Notes: generated by a model not told the origin, from the letters alone. Counted from the stretch's first letter, positions 42,780-52,358 are shown. The stretch: DNA of 64,000 nucleotides from Rosettibacter sp037481715 (GCA_037481715.1 JBBFLD010000007.1:1-64000), one strand, 5' to 3'. Numbers and translations: made by a program.

Positions 42780-45008
42780 ATGAAAGAACCAGAAGTAAAT
42801 TTACAATTAGCCCTTGAACACGGCTTAACCGAAGAAGAATATAACTGGATTTGCGAACGCTTAGGAAGAGTTCCAACATTTACAGAACTTGGAATATTCA
42901 GTGTAATGTGGAGCGAACATTGCAGCTATAAAAACTCCATTGCATTATTGAAAACACTTCCGCGTTCGGGAGGAAGGCTTCTTGTTGGTGCAGGCGAAGA
43001 AAATGCAGGACTTGTAGATATTGGTGATGGTCTTGCAATTGCATTTAAAATTGAAAGTCATAATCATCCATCTGCTGTTGAACCTTATCAAGGAGCTGCA
43101 ACTGGAGTCGGAGGAATATTAAGAGACATATTCACAATGGGAGCCCGTCCAATTGCATGTTTGAATTCACTTCGTTTCGGTTCGCTTGAAGATGCAAGAA
43201 CAAGATATTTATTCGAAGGAGTTGTTAAAGGAATTGCAGATTATGGAAATTGCTTTGGTGTTCCAACTGTTGGAGGTGAAGTTTACTTTGATGATTCTTA
43301 TAAAAATAATCCTCTTGTAAATGCAATGGCAATTGGTGTTGTTGATACAAATAGAATTGTATCTGCTGTAGCTAAAGGTGCCGGCAATCCAGTTATGATT
43401 GTTGGCTCTTCAACTGGAAGAGATGGAATCCATGGTGCTACATTTGCATCTGAAGAAATTTCTGAAAAATCTGAATCAAGACGACCATCTGTTCAAGTTG
43501 GCGACCCATTCACAGAAAAACTTCTTCTCGAGGCAACTCTCGAAATTATAAAACAAAATCTTGTTGTTGGAATTCAGGATATGGGTGCTGCTGGAATTTC
43601 TTGTTCAACTTCTGAAATGAGTGCAAAAGGAAAATCCGGAATGAATATAAATTTAGATAAAGTTCCATTAAGAGAAGAAGATATGAATGCTTATGAAATT
43701 ATGTTATCAGAAAGTCAAGAAAGAATGCTTGTAGTTGCAAAGAAGGGATATGAAGATAAGGTTAAAGAAATTTTTGAGAAGTGGGATTTGAATTGCGAAA
43801 TTATTGGCGAAGTTACGGATGAACAATTATTAAAAATTTATCATAAAGGTGAAAAGAAAGCAGAGATACCACCTTTTGAACTTGTACTTGGAGGTGGTGC
43901 ACCAGTTTACATTCGCGAAACAAAAGAACCAGAATATCTTAAAGAAGCAGAAAACTTTAATCCTCATGATTTGCCAGAACCCGACAGCATTGCAGAAGTT
44001 TTTGAACAAATTTTTTCTTCACCAAATATTGCATCAAAAAGATGGGTTTATGAACAGTACGATTCAATGGTAAGAACAAATACAGTTGTTGGACCAGGCT
44101 CAGATGCCGCCGTAATTATGATTAAAGGAACAAATAAAGCTATTGCCGCTTCAACAGATTGCAACGGAAGATATGTTTATCTAAATCCAAAAGAAGGAAC
44201 TAAAATTGCAGTCGCTGAAGCTGCAAGAAATGTTGTCTGTTCTGGTGCTATTCCTCTTGCAATTACAAACTGTCTTAATTTTGGCAATCCTTATAAACCT
44301 GAAATGTATTGGACATTTAAACAAGCAATTGAAGGAATGGGAGAAGCCTGTAGATTTTTTAATACTCCTGTTACCGGTGGAAATGTAAGCTTTTACAATG
44401 AAAGTCCAGATACTGCAGTTTACCCTACTCCAGTAATTGGAATGGTAGGCTTGATTGAAAAATTAGAAAATGTTACTACTGCAGAATTTAAAAACAAAGG
44501 AGATTTAATTTATGTTCTTGGAGAAGATTATGAAGAAATTGGAGGAAGTGAATACTTAAAAGTTGTTCACAATTTGGTTAAGGGAAAAATTCCAAAAATT
44601 GATTTGCAAACAGAAAAAGATCTTCATTCACTTTTGCTTCAATTAATAGATTTAAAATTGATTAACTCAGCTCATGATGTCTCTGAAGGTGGATTAATCA
44701 CTGCTCTTGCTGAATGCTGCATTCTTAATCCGGAAAATATGATTGGAGCAAAAGTTAATATTCATATAAAAACCAGAGAAGATTTTTCATTCTTCTCAGA
44801 AAGTCAATCAAGAGTTATTGTAACTGTTAGTCCTGAAAATAAAAGCAATTTTGAAAAAATTGCTTCAAAAAGTTTTACACCTTACATGCTCATTGGCGAA
44901 ACAATTCCAAAAAGATTTATTGTAAACGACCAATACGATTTTTCTTTGCAGCTTTTGTCTCATCTTTATTACGATTCTATTCCGAATAAAATGAGCATTC
45001 ATGTTTAA
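42780..45008 (+). CDS. purL: Phosphoribosylformylglycinamidine synthase subunit PurL
   Basis: This purine-pathway enzyme makes FGAM from FGAR, with PurQ and PurS supplying ammonia. The 742-aa small-type PurL has LALEHGLTEEEYNWICERLG at the start, TELGIFSVMWSEHCSYKNS (catalytic His block), FKIESHNHPSAVEPYQGAAT (metal-binding and catalytic residues), GGEVYFDDSY and GVVGTxT-like GGNVSFYNES repeats. In-frame TTG (42729) would add 17 residues; ATG 42780 fits the family. It lacks the glutaminase domain, so it needs a separate PurQ. It overlaps the next gene by 8 bases. Confidence 0.95.
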   Translation: MKEPEVNLQLALEHGLTEEEYNWICERLGRVPTFTELGIFSVMWSEHCSYKNSIALLKTLPRSGGRLLVGAGEENAGLVDIGDGLAIAFKIESHNHPSAVEPYQGAATGVGGILRDIFTMGARPIACLNSLRFGSLEDARTRYLFEGVVKGIADYGNCFGVPTVGGEVYFDDSYKNNPLVNAMAIGVVDTNRIVSAVAKGAGNPVMIVGSSTGRDGIHGATFASEEISEKSESRRPSVQVGDPFTEKLLLEATLEIIKQNLVVGIQDMGAAGISCSTSEMSAKGKSGMNINLDKVPLREEDMNAYEIMLSESQERMLVVAKKGYEDKVKEIFEKWDLNCEIIGEVTDEQLLKIYHKGEKKAEIPPFELVLGGGAPVYIRETKEPEYLKEAENFNPHDLPEPDSIAEVFEQIFSSPNIASKRWVYEQYDSMVRTNTVVGPGSDAAVIMIKGTNKAIAASTDCNGRYVYLNPKEGTKIAVAEAARNVVCSGAIPLAITNCLNFGNPYKPEMYWTFKQAIEGMGEACRFFNTPVTGGNVSFYNESPDTAVYPTPVIGMVGLIEKLENVTTAEFKNKGDLIYVLGEDYEEIGGSEYLKVVHNLVKGKIPKIDLQTEKDLHSLLLQLIDLKLINSAHDVSEGGLITALAECCILNPENMIGAKVNIHIKTREDFSFFSESQSRVIVTVSPENKSNFEKIASKSFTPYMLIGETIPKRFIVNDQYDFSLQLLSHLYYDSIPNKMSIHV

Positions 45009-45915
45009 GATGACTGCAAAAATATTTTTTGATAAAATAAAGATTAAGGAATTCTTTCGCACAATAGGATATTATGCAGCTGGATTATTTAATAGAATTG
45101 ATGAACACAATATATTTTTGACAGGCGCTGGAATTGCATATTCATTAATCTTGAGTTTGATTCCTCTGATACTTTTTATCTTTTCGTTATTGGGTAATAT
45201 TTTTGATACTCAATCACTACAAAATATGATAAATCAAATTATCGATACAATTGTGCCTTATCCTGATTATTCTAACTTTGCAAAAAAAATTATAAGCAAC
45301 CGTCTGCCCGAAGCAATTGAATACAAAAATATCGCAGGCTACATTGGAGCTTTTGGATTGCTTTTAACTTCCACCTGGATTTTCAGCAGCATGAGAACTT
45401 TACTGAATCAAATTTTTCACACTAAAATCGAAAAGAATTTTCTGATTGGATTATTAAGAGATATCGGAATGGTTTTGCTTCTCGTCATTTTAATTTCATT
45501 ATCAACATTAATTTTTCCTGCATTAAATTTATTTCTCGAGATTGCAAGCAATTCCCCACTTCTCACATTTGCAAGATTAAGTGAAATCTGGAATACAATT
45601 GTATGGATTGGTTCACTGTTAATTCTGTTAATTTTATTTTTTCTTCTTTACTACCTTATACCATACGAAAAACTTCCTAAAAGAGTTGCTGCAGTAAGTG
45701 CTCTTTCAACTACAGTTCTATGGGAAATAGCAAGAAATTTTTTTGGATATTACATTCAAAACTTTCTTGGCAAAAATCCTTTTTATGGTGCATTCATTTT
45801 AATTATTGTTATACTTTTATGGTTGTTCTATTCATCTTGCATTTTTATTGCTGGAGCAGAAATTGGTCAGCTCTACAGAGAAAGATTAATGGAAAAGAAA
45901 AATGAAAAGGCATAA
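45001..45915 (+). CDS. YihY/BrkB-family membrane protein
   Basis: This integral membrane protein of the UPF0761 (YihY/virulence factor BrkB, formerly 'ribonuclease BN') family has about six helices, with the diagnostic HNIFLTGAGIAYSLILSLIP at the N-terminus, IGAFGLLLTSTWIFSSMRTL in the middle and FLGKNPFYGAFILIIVILLW near the end, followed by AGAEIGQLY. Family function is unknown. It is coupled by an 8-base overlap with purL and a 14-base overlap with the hemerythrin gene. Confidence 0.85.
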   Translation: MFKMTAKIFFDKIKIKEFFRTIGYYAAGLFNRIDEHNIFLTGAGIAYSLILSLIPLILFIFSLLGNIFDTQSLQNMINQIIDTIVPYPDYSNFAKKIISNRLPEAIEYKNIAGYIGAFGLLLTSTWIFSSMRTLLNQIFHTKIEKNFLIGLLRDIGMVLLLVILISLSTLIFPALNLFLEIASNSPLLTFARLSEIWNTIVWIGSLLILLILFFLLYYLIPYEKLPKRVAAVSALSTTVLWEIARNFFGYYIQNFLGKNPFYGAFILIIVILLWLFYSSCIFIAGAEIGQLYRERLMEKKNEKA

Positions 45916-46339
45916 AAGCTTAATTCGATTATCAAAAGAACATCATGATGGATTGATACTTGCACAAATGATTAAAAAAGGAGCTCCTCAGTATAAAGGA
46001 ATGCCTTCAGATTTAAATGATAAAAAAAATTACACAATTAATTTTTTCCATAACTACCTAATTAAACATTTTGATGATGAAGAAAATATCTTAATGAAAA
46101 ACCTGCAAGGAAAAGATTCTGTATTAGATGAATTATTCAAACAAATGATAAACGAACATATTGAAATAAAATTTCTTATTGAGAAAATTAAATCAGAAAA
46201 AAATTATGAAAATTATCTCGATGAATTAGGTTATAAGCTCGAAAGTCATATAAGAATGGAAGAACGTGAACTATTTGAAAGAATTCAAAATGTTATCGAT
46301 GAAAAAACTTTAGATGCTCTCGAAGAAAAATTAACTTAG
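45902..46339 (+). CDS. Hemerythrin-like HHE-domain protein
   Basis: The 145-aa protein is a four-helix non-heme di-iron protein with the metal ligands spread as RLSKEHHDGLIL (His pair), IKHFDDEENILM (His-x-x-x-Glu), INEHIEIKFLI (His) and ESHIRMEERELF (His, Glu). Such proteins bind O2, NO or act as iron-sulfur repair or sensor factors. The 14-base overlap with the YihY gene indicates one operon. Confidence 0.85.
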   Translation: MKRHKSLIRLSKEHHDGLILAQMIKKGAPQYKGMPSDLNDKKNYTINFFHNYLIKHFDDEENILMKNLQGKDSVLDELFKQMINEHIEIKFLIEKIKSEKNYENYLDELGYKLESHIRMEERELFERIQNVIDEKTLDALEEKLT

Positions 46340-46375
46340 GTTACAATCAATAACTACAAACAAAAAAGGTTTTAT

Positions 46376-47353
46376 ATGAAAAAACTGATAAGAATTTTTC
46401 TGCTTTTGTTTTTCATTTTAATTCCATTAATATCTCTTACGATTATTGTTCAATGTGGAAATACTCAAAACAAAAATCAAACTATTAAGAACAGTTCGGT
46501 TAATCTTCCAAAAAACAAAAAAGAAATTATTGACCAAAACACAAAAGAGCTTCAGAAAGCAAAACAGTTAAAAGTAAAAGTTCGACGAAGATATGCCGGC
46601 TTTTTTGGGAGAAATAATTCTTATCCCAAAAATATGGTTTTGGTTGAAGAATTATTTTTTGATGAGAAAGGAAACAGAACAAAAAGCATTCGATACAAAA
46701 GCACAGGCGAAATCGACTTAAGTTATGAATTCAAATATGATGATTATGGAAATTTACTATTCATGGATACTTATGATGGCTATGGAAATTTAAAAGGAAG
46801 AAGAGAATCAAAATATAATGAAAGCAATCACGAAGTTTTACGAAAACTAATGGACGACAGAAATCAAGGCGAATTAAAAACAGAATTTTTTTATGAAGCA
46901 AACAAGCTTATAAAATCAATAAATTACACAAAGCAAGGTTCTATTGCCTCTGAACAACAAAACGAATATGAAGGAGAATTTTTAGTAAGGTCAATTATTA
47001 AAGATGGTGAAGGCAAACAAATTTCAGAAATAACTTTTGAGTATGATGCCGATGGATACTTGGTAAAAGAAACACAAAAAGGAATTCAGGGAAATAATGT
47101 TATAAATTATAAATATGATTCAAGAGGAAATTTAATTGAAATAAAAGACAATCAAACAAAACGAGAAATGAAATATGATGACAACGGAAATCTAATAGAA
47201 GATAAATTATACTTGGCTGACGGCACTCGACAATTCAGAATTACTTTTTCTTACTATAAAAATGGATTACAAAAAGAAGAAATAAGATATTCAAATGATG
47301 AGCGTCCGGCATTTGTTGCTAAGTATGAGTATGAATTTTATAATTCTCATTAG
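46376..47353 (+). CDS. Lipoprotein with RHS/YD-like repeats
   Basis: The hydrophobic N-terminus (KKLIRIFLLLFFILIPLISL) ends at IIVQCG, so the protein is probably lipid-anchored. The body has repeated YD-type units (YEFKYDDYGNLLFMDTYDGY, TFEYDADGYLVKETQ, INYKYDSRGNLIEIKD, MKYDDNGNLIED), the beta-hairpin repeat of RHS/YD proteins. It is short (325 aa), with no toxin domain. A structural or adhesion role is plausible. It sits in the plus-strand run from purL. Confidence 0.7.
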   Translation: MKKLIRIFLLLFFILIPLISLTIIVQCGNTQNKNQTIKNSSVNLPKNKKEIIDQNTKELQKAKQLKVKVRRRYAGFFGRNNSYPKNMVLVEELFFDEKGNRTKSIRYKSTGEIDLSYEFKYDDYGNLLFMDTYDGYGNLKGRRESKYNESNHEVLRKLMDDRNQGELKTEFFYEANKLIKSINYTKQGSIASEQQNEYEGEFLVRSIIKDGEGKQISEITFEYDADGYLVKETQKGIQGNNVINYKYDSRGNLIEIKDNQTKREMKYDDNGNLIEDKLYLADGTRQFRITFSYYKNGLQKEEIRYSNDERPAFVAKYEYEFYNSH

Positions 47354-47361
47354 GCTTTCTG

Positions 47362-48744
47362 ATGATTAAATTTATTCCGCTTGGCGGTGCAGATGAAGTA
47401 GGAGCTTCCTGCTTTTATTTGAACATAGATGGCACAGGAATATTACTTGACTGCGGAATGCATCCCCGCAAAAAAGGTATCGATGCTCTTCCAAATTTTA
47501 ATCTGCTAAATGATTTACCGCTTGACTTTGTTTTTATCTCACATGCTCATCAAGACCATATAGGCTCTCTCCCATTTTTAATTCAACAATTTCCTCATGT
47601 AATTATTTACACTGTTGTTCAAACAAAAGAAATTTCTTCTGTTACACTTCATAATGCAGCAAATATACTTCTCGAAAATAATTTAGAACAATCAGAATCA
47701 TACACAAACAATTTGAGGACTTACACACATGAAGAAATTGATTATCTTGTCAAAAGCATGATTGAATTAGAATATAATGAATCAATTCTATTAAAAGGGT
47801 TAAGACAAAATTCAGAAGAACCAATAAAAATCACTTTCATTGATGCAGGTCATATTCTTGGCTCGGCTTCTATCTTAATTGAATATTACGATAAACGAAT
47901 TCTCTATTCAGGAGATATTAATTTAAGCGAGCAAACAATAATGATTGGAGCCGATTTAGAAAAAATAAAAAACATCGACACTTTAATACTCGAAACAACA
48001 TACGGCTCAACAGATTCAAAGAAACTTGGGACCTGGGAAACTGAATCAAAACGATTTGCTAAATCTGCAAATCAAATTCTTCAGAATGATGGTTCAATTT
48101 TAATTCCTGTTTTTGCATTGGGTAAAACTCAAGAAATGCTTGCACTTGTTCATGAATTAATCAAAAAGAAAAGTTTAATCGAAACAAATATTTATACTGG
48201 TGGAATTGGAAGAGAAATTTCAAGAATTTATGACAACAACCGTTACATTGTTAGAAGAAAAAATTCAAATCTAGAACTAAAAGAAATTCCTCAATTAAAC
48301 TTACTTGATATTGAAGACTATAATGAATTTGTGAAACATCCTGGAATTGTTTTAGCATCAAGTGGAATGATGCTCGAAGGAACAACTTCTTATAAATTAA
48401 TTGACTTCTGGTTAAATCAAAAAAAATTTGGAATATTTGGTGTGGGTTATATGGACCCCGAAACACCTGGATACAAAATTATTAATTCTTCCAGAGGAGA
48501 ATTTGTTCAGCTGAATGAAATTAGTCCGCCAAAATTTGTAAACTGCGAAATAGAAAAATTTTATTTCCCCTCACATTCAAAAAGAGAAGAGCTATTAAAA
48601 ATTGTTGAGCATACAAATGCCAAAAAAATAATTCTTGTTCATGGTGAATCTGAATCAAAAGACTGGATAGGTTTTAACATCTTGAAAAAGTTCAGAGATA
48701 GAAATGTTTATTCTGCAGAGAACAACAAAGAAATTCTTTTGTGA
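47362..48744 (+). CDS. Beta-CASP metallo-beta-lactamase RNA-processing-type hydrolase
   Basis: The 460-aa protein begins with IKFIPLGGADEVGASCFYLN, the start of CPSF73/RNase J-like beta-CASP enzymes, followed by FISHAHQDHIGSLPFL (HxHxDH zinc motif), IDAGHILGSASILIEY and YSGDINL. LETTYGST and SILIPVFALGKTQEML mark the beta-CASP insertion, and IILVHGE is the C-terminal His motif. It probably acts as an RNA endo- or exonuclease. It has no other RNase J domain. The stop is 2 bases from the convergent next gene. Confidence 0.88.
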   Translation: MIKFIPLGGADEVGASCFYLNIDGTGILLDCGMHPRKKGIDALPNFNLLNDLPLDFVFISHAHQDHIGSLPFLIQQFPHVIIYTVVQTKEISSVTLHNAANILLENNLEQSESYTNNLRTYTHEEIDYLVKSMIELEYNESILLKGLRQNSEEPIKITFIDAGHILGSASILIEYYDKRILYSGDINLSEQTIMIGADLEKIKNIDTLILETTYGSTDSKKLGTWETESKRFAKSANQILQNDGSILIPVFALGKTQEMLALVHELIKKKSLIETNIYTGGIGREISRIYDNNRYIVRRKNSNLELKEIPQLNLLDIEDYNEFVKHPGIVLASSGMMLEGTTSYKLIDFWLNQKKFGIFGVGYMDPETPGYKIINSSRGEFVQLNEISPPKFVNCEIEKFYFPSHSKREELLKIVEHTNAKKIILVHGESESKDWIGFNILKKFRDRNVYSAENNKEILL

Positions 48745-48745
48745 T

Positions 48746-50032
48746 TCAAAGTTTCAAATTCCTTTCTGCAAATGATTTCTTAAATTCCAAAATCAAAAAC
48801 AATATTACAGGAACATATTCTGTTAATAAAACTAAAGGATAATCTTTCCACACACCATTTAGTTGATAACTCAAAACAGTAAATGCTGTAAGACTGCTTA
48901 ACGAAGAATATAAAATTCCGCTCATTGCAGGAACAATAGGGATTAGCACAGTAAGCCACCCTATATACCACGGATGAACAACAGGAGATAATATCAAGAG
49001 CAAAATAACTGAATAATAAATTTTCTTAATTAAATCATATCTGCTCAAATAAAGAGGGATTAGAATTATCATTAATATAAATCCACAAACAACGCGGGTT
49101 ATTTGATTATGTTTTATAAAACTATTCAAAAGATTAAATATGCCGCCGTTAAAAGACCAATGCTTTGCATAAACAAATAATGCTTCAAATGGATTCGATG
49201 AAAAAATATATGGAACAAATTGAATAAAAAAAGTAACAAACGGCAGAAATAAAATTTTTAATCTGTCAGAAATTTTTTGCTCATTTAAGAATAAAACAGG
49301 GATAAACAAAATTCCCACTGGTTTAATTGAAAGAGATAATCCAAGAAATAATGAAGATAGTATCAATCTTCTTTTTAAATAAAATAAGATTGATATCGCA
49401 ATCAGCATCAAACCATAGCCATCAAGATGAGAATCAATTGCAAATTGAAAAATTGGAAGAGGGCATAAAATATAAAGCAGCAAATATTTCAAAGGCTTGT
49501 CTAATTCTTTTAATAAAAAATAAAGAATAATTATTGTCAGCAGTTCAAATAACATTAAAATAAATTTATAACCCCATATGCTTTCACCGCTTAATTGATA
49601 ACCAAGAAAAAATAGCCATTGACTCAAAGGGAAATAAATTGTTTTAAGTTCTGGAAAATTTACTTTTGCTGGCAAAATTTCAGAATGAAGAAAGTTTAGG
49701 TTAGAATCACTCGGTGAAAATTTATATGGATTAATTCCATGACTTTGAACTTTTCCATCCCACATATATCTGTAAATGTCATCAGAACCAATGGGCATGG
49801 TGTTAATAAAACTAATTCTTAAAATAATTCCTACGAGCACAGAAATTATTACAGTATTTTTGTTCAAATCATATTTTAGCAAAAGGAATGCAATCAAAAT
49901 AAAAACCGCAGAAGATGTTATATAGGAAAAAGTAAATATTTTAATCGGTGTTTGATTGAACAAGTGAACAGATAAAATTAAAGATGAGAATAAAATCAAC
50001 AGTGCATAAAATATTAAATTAAGTTTTCTCAT
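48746..50032 (-). CDS. GT-C membrane glycosyltransferase (mannosyltransferase-like)
   Basis: The 428-aa protein has about 11 membrane helices and the GT-C pattern: an early loop with TMPIGSDDIYRYMWDGKVQS, HGINPYKFSPSD (conserved acidic GSDDIYRY and G-x-NPY motifs), then alternating helices. This is the layout of GT87/polyprenyl-phosphate mannosyltransferases. The donor is probably a polyprenyl-phosphate sugar. Target is unknown. Confidence 0.75.
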   Translation of the reverse strand: MRKLNLIFYALLILFSSLILSVHLFNQTPIKIFTFSYITSSAVFILIAFLLLKYDLNKNTVIISVLVGIILRISFINTMPIGSDDIYRYMWDGKVQSHGINPYKFSPSDSNLNFLHSEILPAKVNFPELKTIYFPLSQWLFFLGYQLSGESIWGYKFILMLFELLTIIILYFLLKELDKPLKYLLLYILCPLPIFQFAIDSHLDGYGLMLIAISILFYLKRRLILSSLFLGLSLSIKPVGILFIPVLFLNEQKISDRLKILFLPFVTFFIQFVPYIFSSNPFEALFVYAKHWSFNGGIFNLLNSFIKHNQITRVVCGFILMIILIPLYLSRYDLIKKIYYSVILLLILSPVVHPWYIGWLTVLIPIVPAMSGILYSSLSSLTAFTVLSYQLNGVWKDYPLVLLTEYVPVILFLILEFKKSFAERNLKL

Positions 50033-50100
50033 CTCTTTGATAAATCAATCCATCATTAAAATAATTGTAATAAAATACATGAACAAGGAAGGAATTAAAT

Positions 50101-50541
50101 TTATTTACTTTCTTCAAAGTCAATTAATTTTCCATCTTTAAAAAAGAAAGTGATTTTTCCATAATACCATTGAGTATACGTTCCCCACTTTTGAACATTC
50201 TTATCAATCTTATCAGGTTTGCCCCAGCCAGCAAGCAACATTTTCTCGGTCATTCCCTTCCATACTTGTTTGTTATAAACTCTTGTTCCGTTTTCTTTTC
50301 CAAATTTTTTTATAAAAAGTTCTTCAATTTCTCTGTTTGCAGAATTAATTTTTTCCTCAAGAAGATTTGAAAGATTTTTCAGGCTGTCAATTTCTTTCAG
50401 AAGAGATTTTTTTTCAATCAATAGTTTTGAATTCAGATTCAGCAGAGAATCCTTTTCAGATTGATAATTTCTGAAATTTATTTTTGCCTGTCCAAACAAA
50501 AATGAATAACTAAACAGCAACAAGAATAAAAGTTTTTTCAT
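50101..50541 (-). CDS. Exported coiled-coil protein with SmpA/BamE-like C-terminus
   Basis: A signal peptide (KLLFLLLFSYSFLFGQAK) is followed by a coiled coil (LNSKLLIEKKSLLKEIDSLK, LLEEKINSANREIEELF) and a C-terminal segment YNKQVWKGMTEKMLLAGWGK, then WYYGKITFFFKDGKLIDFE. The latter matches the SmpA/BamE-type 'G-x-P, then W-Y, F-x-x-GxL' fold pattern. The role is unknown, and the fold call is weak. Confidence 0.6.
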   Translation of the reverse strand: MKKLLFLLLFSYSFLFGQAKINFRNYQSEKDSLLNLNSKLLIEKKSLLKEIDSLKNLSNLLEEKINSANREIEELFIKKFGKENGTRVYNKQVWKGMTEKMLLAGWGKPDKIDKNVQKWGTYTQWYYGKITFFFKDGKLIDFEESK

Positions 50542-50555
50542 AACATTTTGAAATT

Positions 50556-50590
50556 TATTAATAAAAAATCCTGCCAGATGGCAGGATTGT
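50556..50590 (-). terminator. Minus-strand intrinsic terminator with no upstream gene
   Basis: AATCCTGCCA (50567-50576) pairs with TGGCAGGATT (50579-50588), followed on the minus strand by a T-run (TTTTTTATT). It lies 26 bases ahead of the start of the minus-strand gene at 50541, while the next feature upstream on that strand lies beyond the tRNA and secG at 52,155. It either ends an unannotated short RNA or shields against antisense read-through. Confidence 0.7.
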
Positions 50591-50790
50591 AAGTAGTGAG
50601 AAATATTTTTAGAACCATTTTGTTAATTACTGCACTACAAATATAAATTGAACAATCTAAAAATGCCAAATTTTGCATTGGATTATTTCTATCTCAAACT
50701 CAATTTCAATGAAAGAGATAAAACAGAAATTTAGTAATTCCTTGAAGTTTGGATTCATAGTCTTTATATTTACAACCCAAAATTTTGTAA

Positions 50791-50864
50791 GGCGAGGTAG
50801 CTCAGCTGGTTAGAGCAGTGGAATCATAATCCACGTGTCGGGGGTTCGAATCCCTCCCTCGCTA
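50791..50864 (+). tRNA. tRNA-Met (CAU)
   Basis: The 74-base cloverleaf has acceptor GGCGAGG/CCTCGCT (G1-U72 wobble), D-arm GCTC...GAGC, anticodon stem GTGGA/TCCAC with the loop ATCATAA (anticodon CAU), and T-arm GGGGG-TTCGAAT-CCCTC. No CCA is encoded. The anticodon stem lacks the three G-C pairs of initiator tRNA, so it is elongator tRNA-Met, or tRNA-Ile2 that is modified at C34. It lies 20 bases ahead of secG. Confidence 0.93.
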
Positions 50865-50884
50865 CATCTAAAACGGAGATTAAG

Positions 50885-51220
50885 ATGTATACTTTGTTAG
50901 TTATACTTGCACTTATAATTTCATTTTTTTTGATAATAGTTGTATTGCTGCAATCAAGTAAAGGCAGCGGACTTGCCGGCACTTTTGGAGGAAGTCAATT
51001 TGGAACTGTCTTCGGAACAAGAAGAACAGCTGATTTTCTTAGCAAAGCAACATGGTGGCTTGCTGGGGCTTTAATTGTTTTATCAATCTTAATTAATTTA
51101 TTCTTTTTACCAGGAAAAACTGCTGTAGAACAAAGAGAAAGTGTAATTCAGGGGAAAGGACAGCCAGCTGTTCCTTCAACACCTGTTTTACCACAACAAT
51201 CATCTCAACCAAATAAATAA
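50885..51220 (+). CDS. secG: Preprotein translocase subunit SecG
   Basis: SecG is a small membrane part of the SecYEG channel. The 111-aa protein has helix one (LVILALIISFFLIIVVLLQS), the family block SSKGSGLAGTFGGSQFGTVF, then GTRRTADFLSKATWWLAGAL leading into helix two. A Pro/Gln-rich tail follows. It has a GGAG-type site (ACGGAGATTAAGATG). A hairpin terminator follows the stop. Confidence 0.93.
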   Translation: MYTLLVILALIISFFLIIVVLLQSSKGSGLAGTFGGSQFGTVFGTRRTADFLSKATWWLAGALIVLSILINLFFLPGKTAVEQRESVIQGKGQPAVPSTPVLPQQSSQPNK

Positions 51221-51228
51221 TTTAAATT

Positions 51229-51256
51229 GGCTGATTGTTAGTCAATCAGCCTTGAT
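51229..51256 (+). terminator. Terminator after secG
   Basis: GGCTGATTG (51229-51237) pairs with CAATCAGCC (51243-51251) around a 5-base loop. The tail is TTGATTATA, a weak T-tract. It lies 8 bases beyond the secG stop. Confidence 0.65.
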
Positions 51257-51310
51257 TATAAAAAATGATAAAGTTACACTTCACATTCACTTCTCAATCA
51301 ATCAAACAAA

Positions 51311-52135
51311 ATGAAAAAACCAATTAGGCCCGTAAAAGCATATAAGAATATCGAATTCCTTAACTCTGCTGATGCCAGAACAATCAGAATTTTATCAGAA
51401 TATTATGAACCAAAGTCCCGTTTTGAGAAATATAAAATTGTTGATACTATAGTTTTCTTTGGCTCAGCAAGATTAATTTCAAGAAAAGATGCATTAAAAC
51501 TTGTTAATCAAGCTAAAAAAGGAAAAGGAACAGCAGCAAAAAAGAAATTTGACAAAGCAGTAAAATTGCTTGAAATGTCAAGATACTATGAAGATGCTGT
51601 TGAACTATCCAGAAGATTAACAGAATGGTCGATGAAACTTGACGGCAATGGAAATAGATTTATTATTTGTACTGGAGGCGGTCCTGGCATAATGGAAGCA
51701 GCCAATAAAGGAGCATACCTTGCCGGAGGTCACTCTATTGGTTTTAATATCAGCATTCCTTACGAACAATATGTTAACAAATATGTAGACCCTAAACTTG
51801 CTTTTGAATTTCATTACTTCTTTATGAGAAAACTTTGGTTTGTTTATTTAGCCAAAGCTCTGATTGTATTTCCTGGAGGTTTTGGCACAATGGACGAACT
51901 TATGGAAGTCCTAACATTAGTTCAGACAAAGAAAGTAGTTAAGAAAATGAAAATTATTATTTATGATGAAGCTTACTGGCGCAAGATTATAAATTTTGAT
52001 GCTCTGATAGAACATGGAACAATCAGCAAAGAAGATATGAAATTATTTGACTTCTGCAATTCAATTGATGAAGCATTTGAAAAGATTACTGAACATTTCA
52101 AAAAGTATTTTTTAAATAAAAAAACCCGTCAATGA
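51311..52135 (+). CDS. LOG-family Rossmann-fold nucleotide hydrolase
   Basis: This is a 'lonely guy' (TIGR00730-type) protein, a family that cleaves N6-modified AMP to free base. The 274-aa protein has FFGSARLISRKDALKLV at the N-terminal Rossmann start, CTGGGPGIMEAANKGAYLAG, and the catalytic PGGFGTMDELMEVLTLVQT (PGGxGTxxE). It is somewhat longer than classic LOG proteins, at the N-terminus. It is often named 'lysine decarboxylase-like' in error. Confidence 0.88.
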   Translation: MKKPIRPVKAYKNIEFLNSADARTIRILSEYYEPKSRFEKYKIVDTIVFFGSARLISRKDALKLVNQAKKGKGTAAKKKFDKAVKLLEMSRYYEDAVELSRRLTEWSMKLDGNGNRFIICTGGGPGIMEAANKGAYLAGGHSIGFNISIPYEQYVNKYVDPKLAFEFHYFFMRKLWFVYLAKALIVFPGGFGTMDELMEVLTLVQTKKVVKKMKIIIYDEAYWRKIINFDALIEHGTISKEDMKLFDFCNSIDEAFEKITEHFKKYFLNKKTRQ

Positions 52136-52139
52136 CGGG
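52125..52139. terminator. Bidirectional terminator between LOG gene and rpsU
   Basis: CCCGTC (52125-52130), loop AAT, GACGGG (52134-52139). On the minus strand it is followed by a run of seven T and a TATTTAAAAAA tail, making it a good terminator for rpsU. On the plus strand it overlaps the last codons of the LOG gene and the tail is short. Confidence 0.75.
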
Positions 52140-52154
52140 CTTTAAGAGATAGGT

Positions 52155-52358
52155 TCAAGCTTTTTTGTCTTTTAAGGCTTGTTCTCGAGAAGCTCTTCGT
52201 TTTGCTTTAATTAAATCCATTCTTTTTTCAATTGAAGGCTTTACATAGAATGTTCTTTTCTTAAATTCCTTAAGAATACCGGAACGCTCGTATTTTTTCT
52301 TAAAGCGTTTTAGAGCTTTGTCGATACTCTCGTTCTCTTGAACGGTTATTCCTACCAC
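52155..52358 (-). CDS. rpsU: 30S ribosomal protein S21
   Basis: The 67-aa basic protein begins MVGITVQENESIDKALKRFK, the S21 family start, then KKYERSGILKEFKKRTFY and a Lys/Arg-rich tail. Start is GTG (52358) with AGGTGA upstream. It is likely the first member of a unit, ended by the hairpin at 52125-52139. It lies downstream, on the same strand, of the stress-protein and ECF sigma genes. Confidence 0.93.
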   Translation of the reverse strand: MVGITVQENESIDKALKRFKKKYERSGILKEFKKRTFYVKPSIEKRMDLIKAKRRASREQALKDKKA

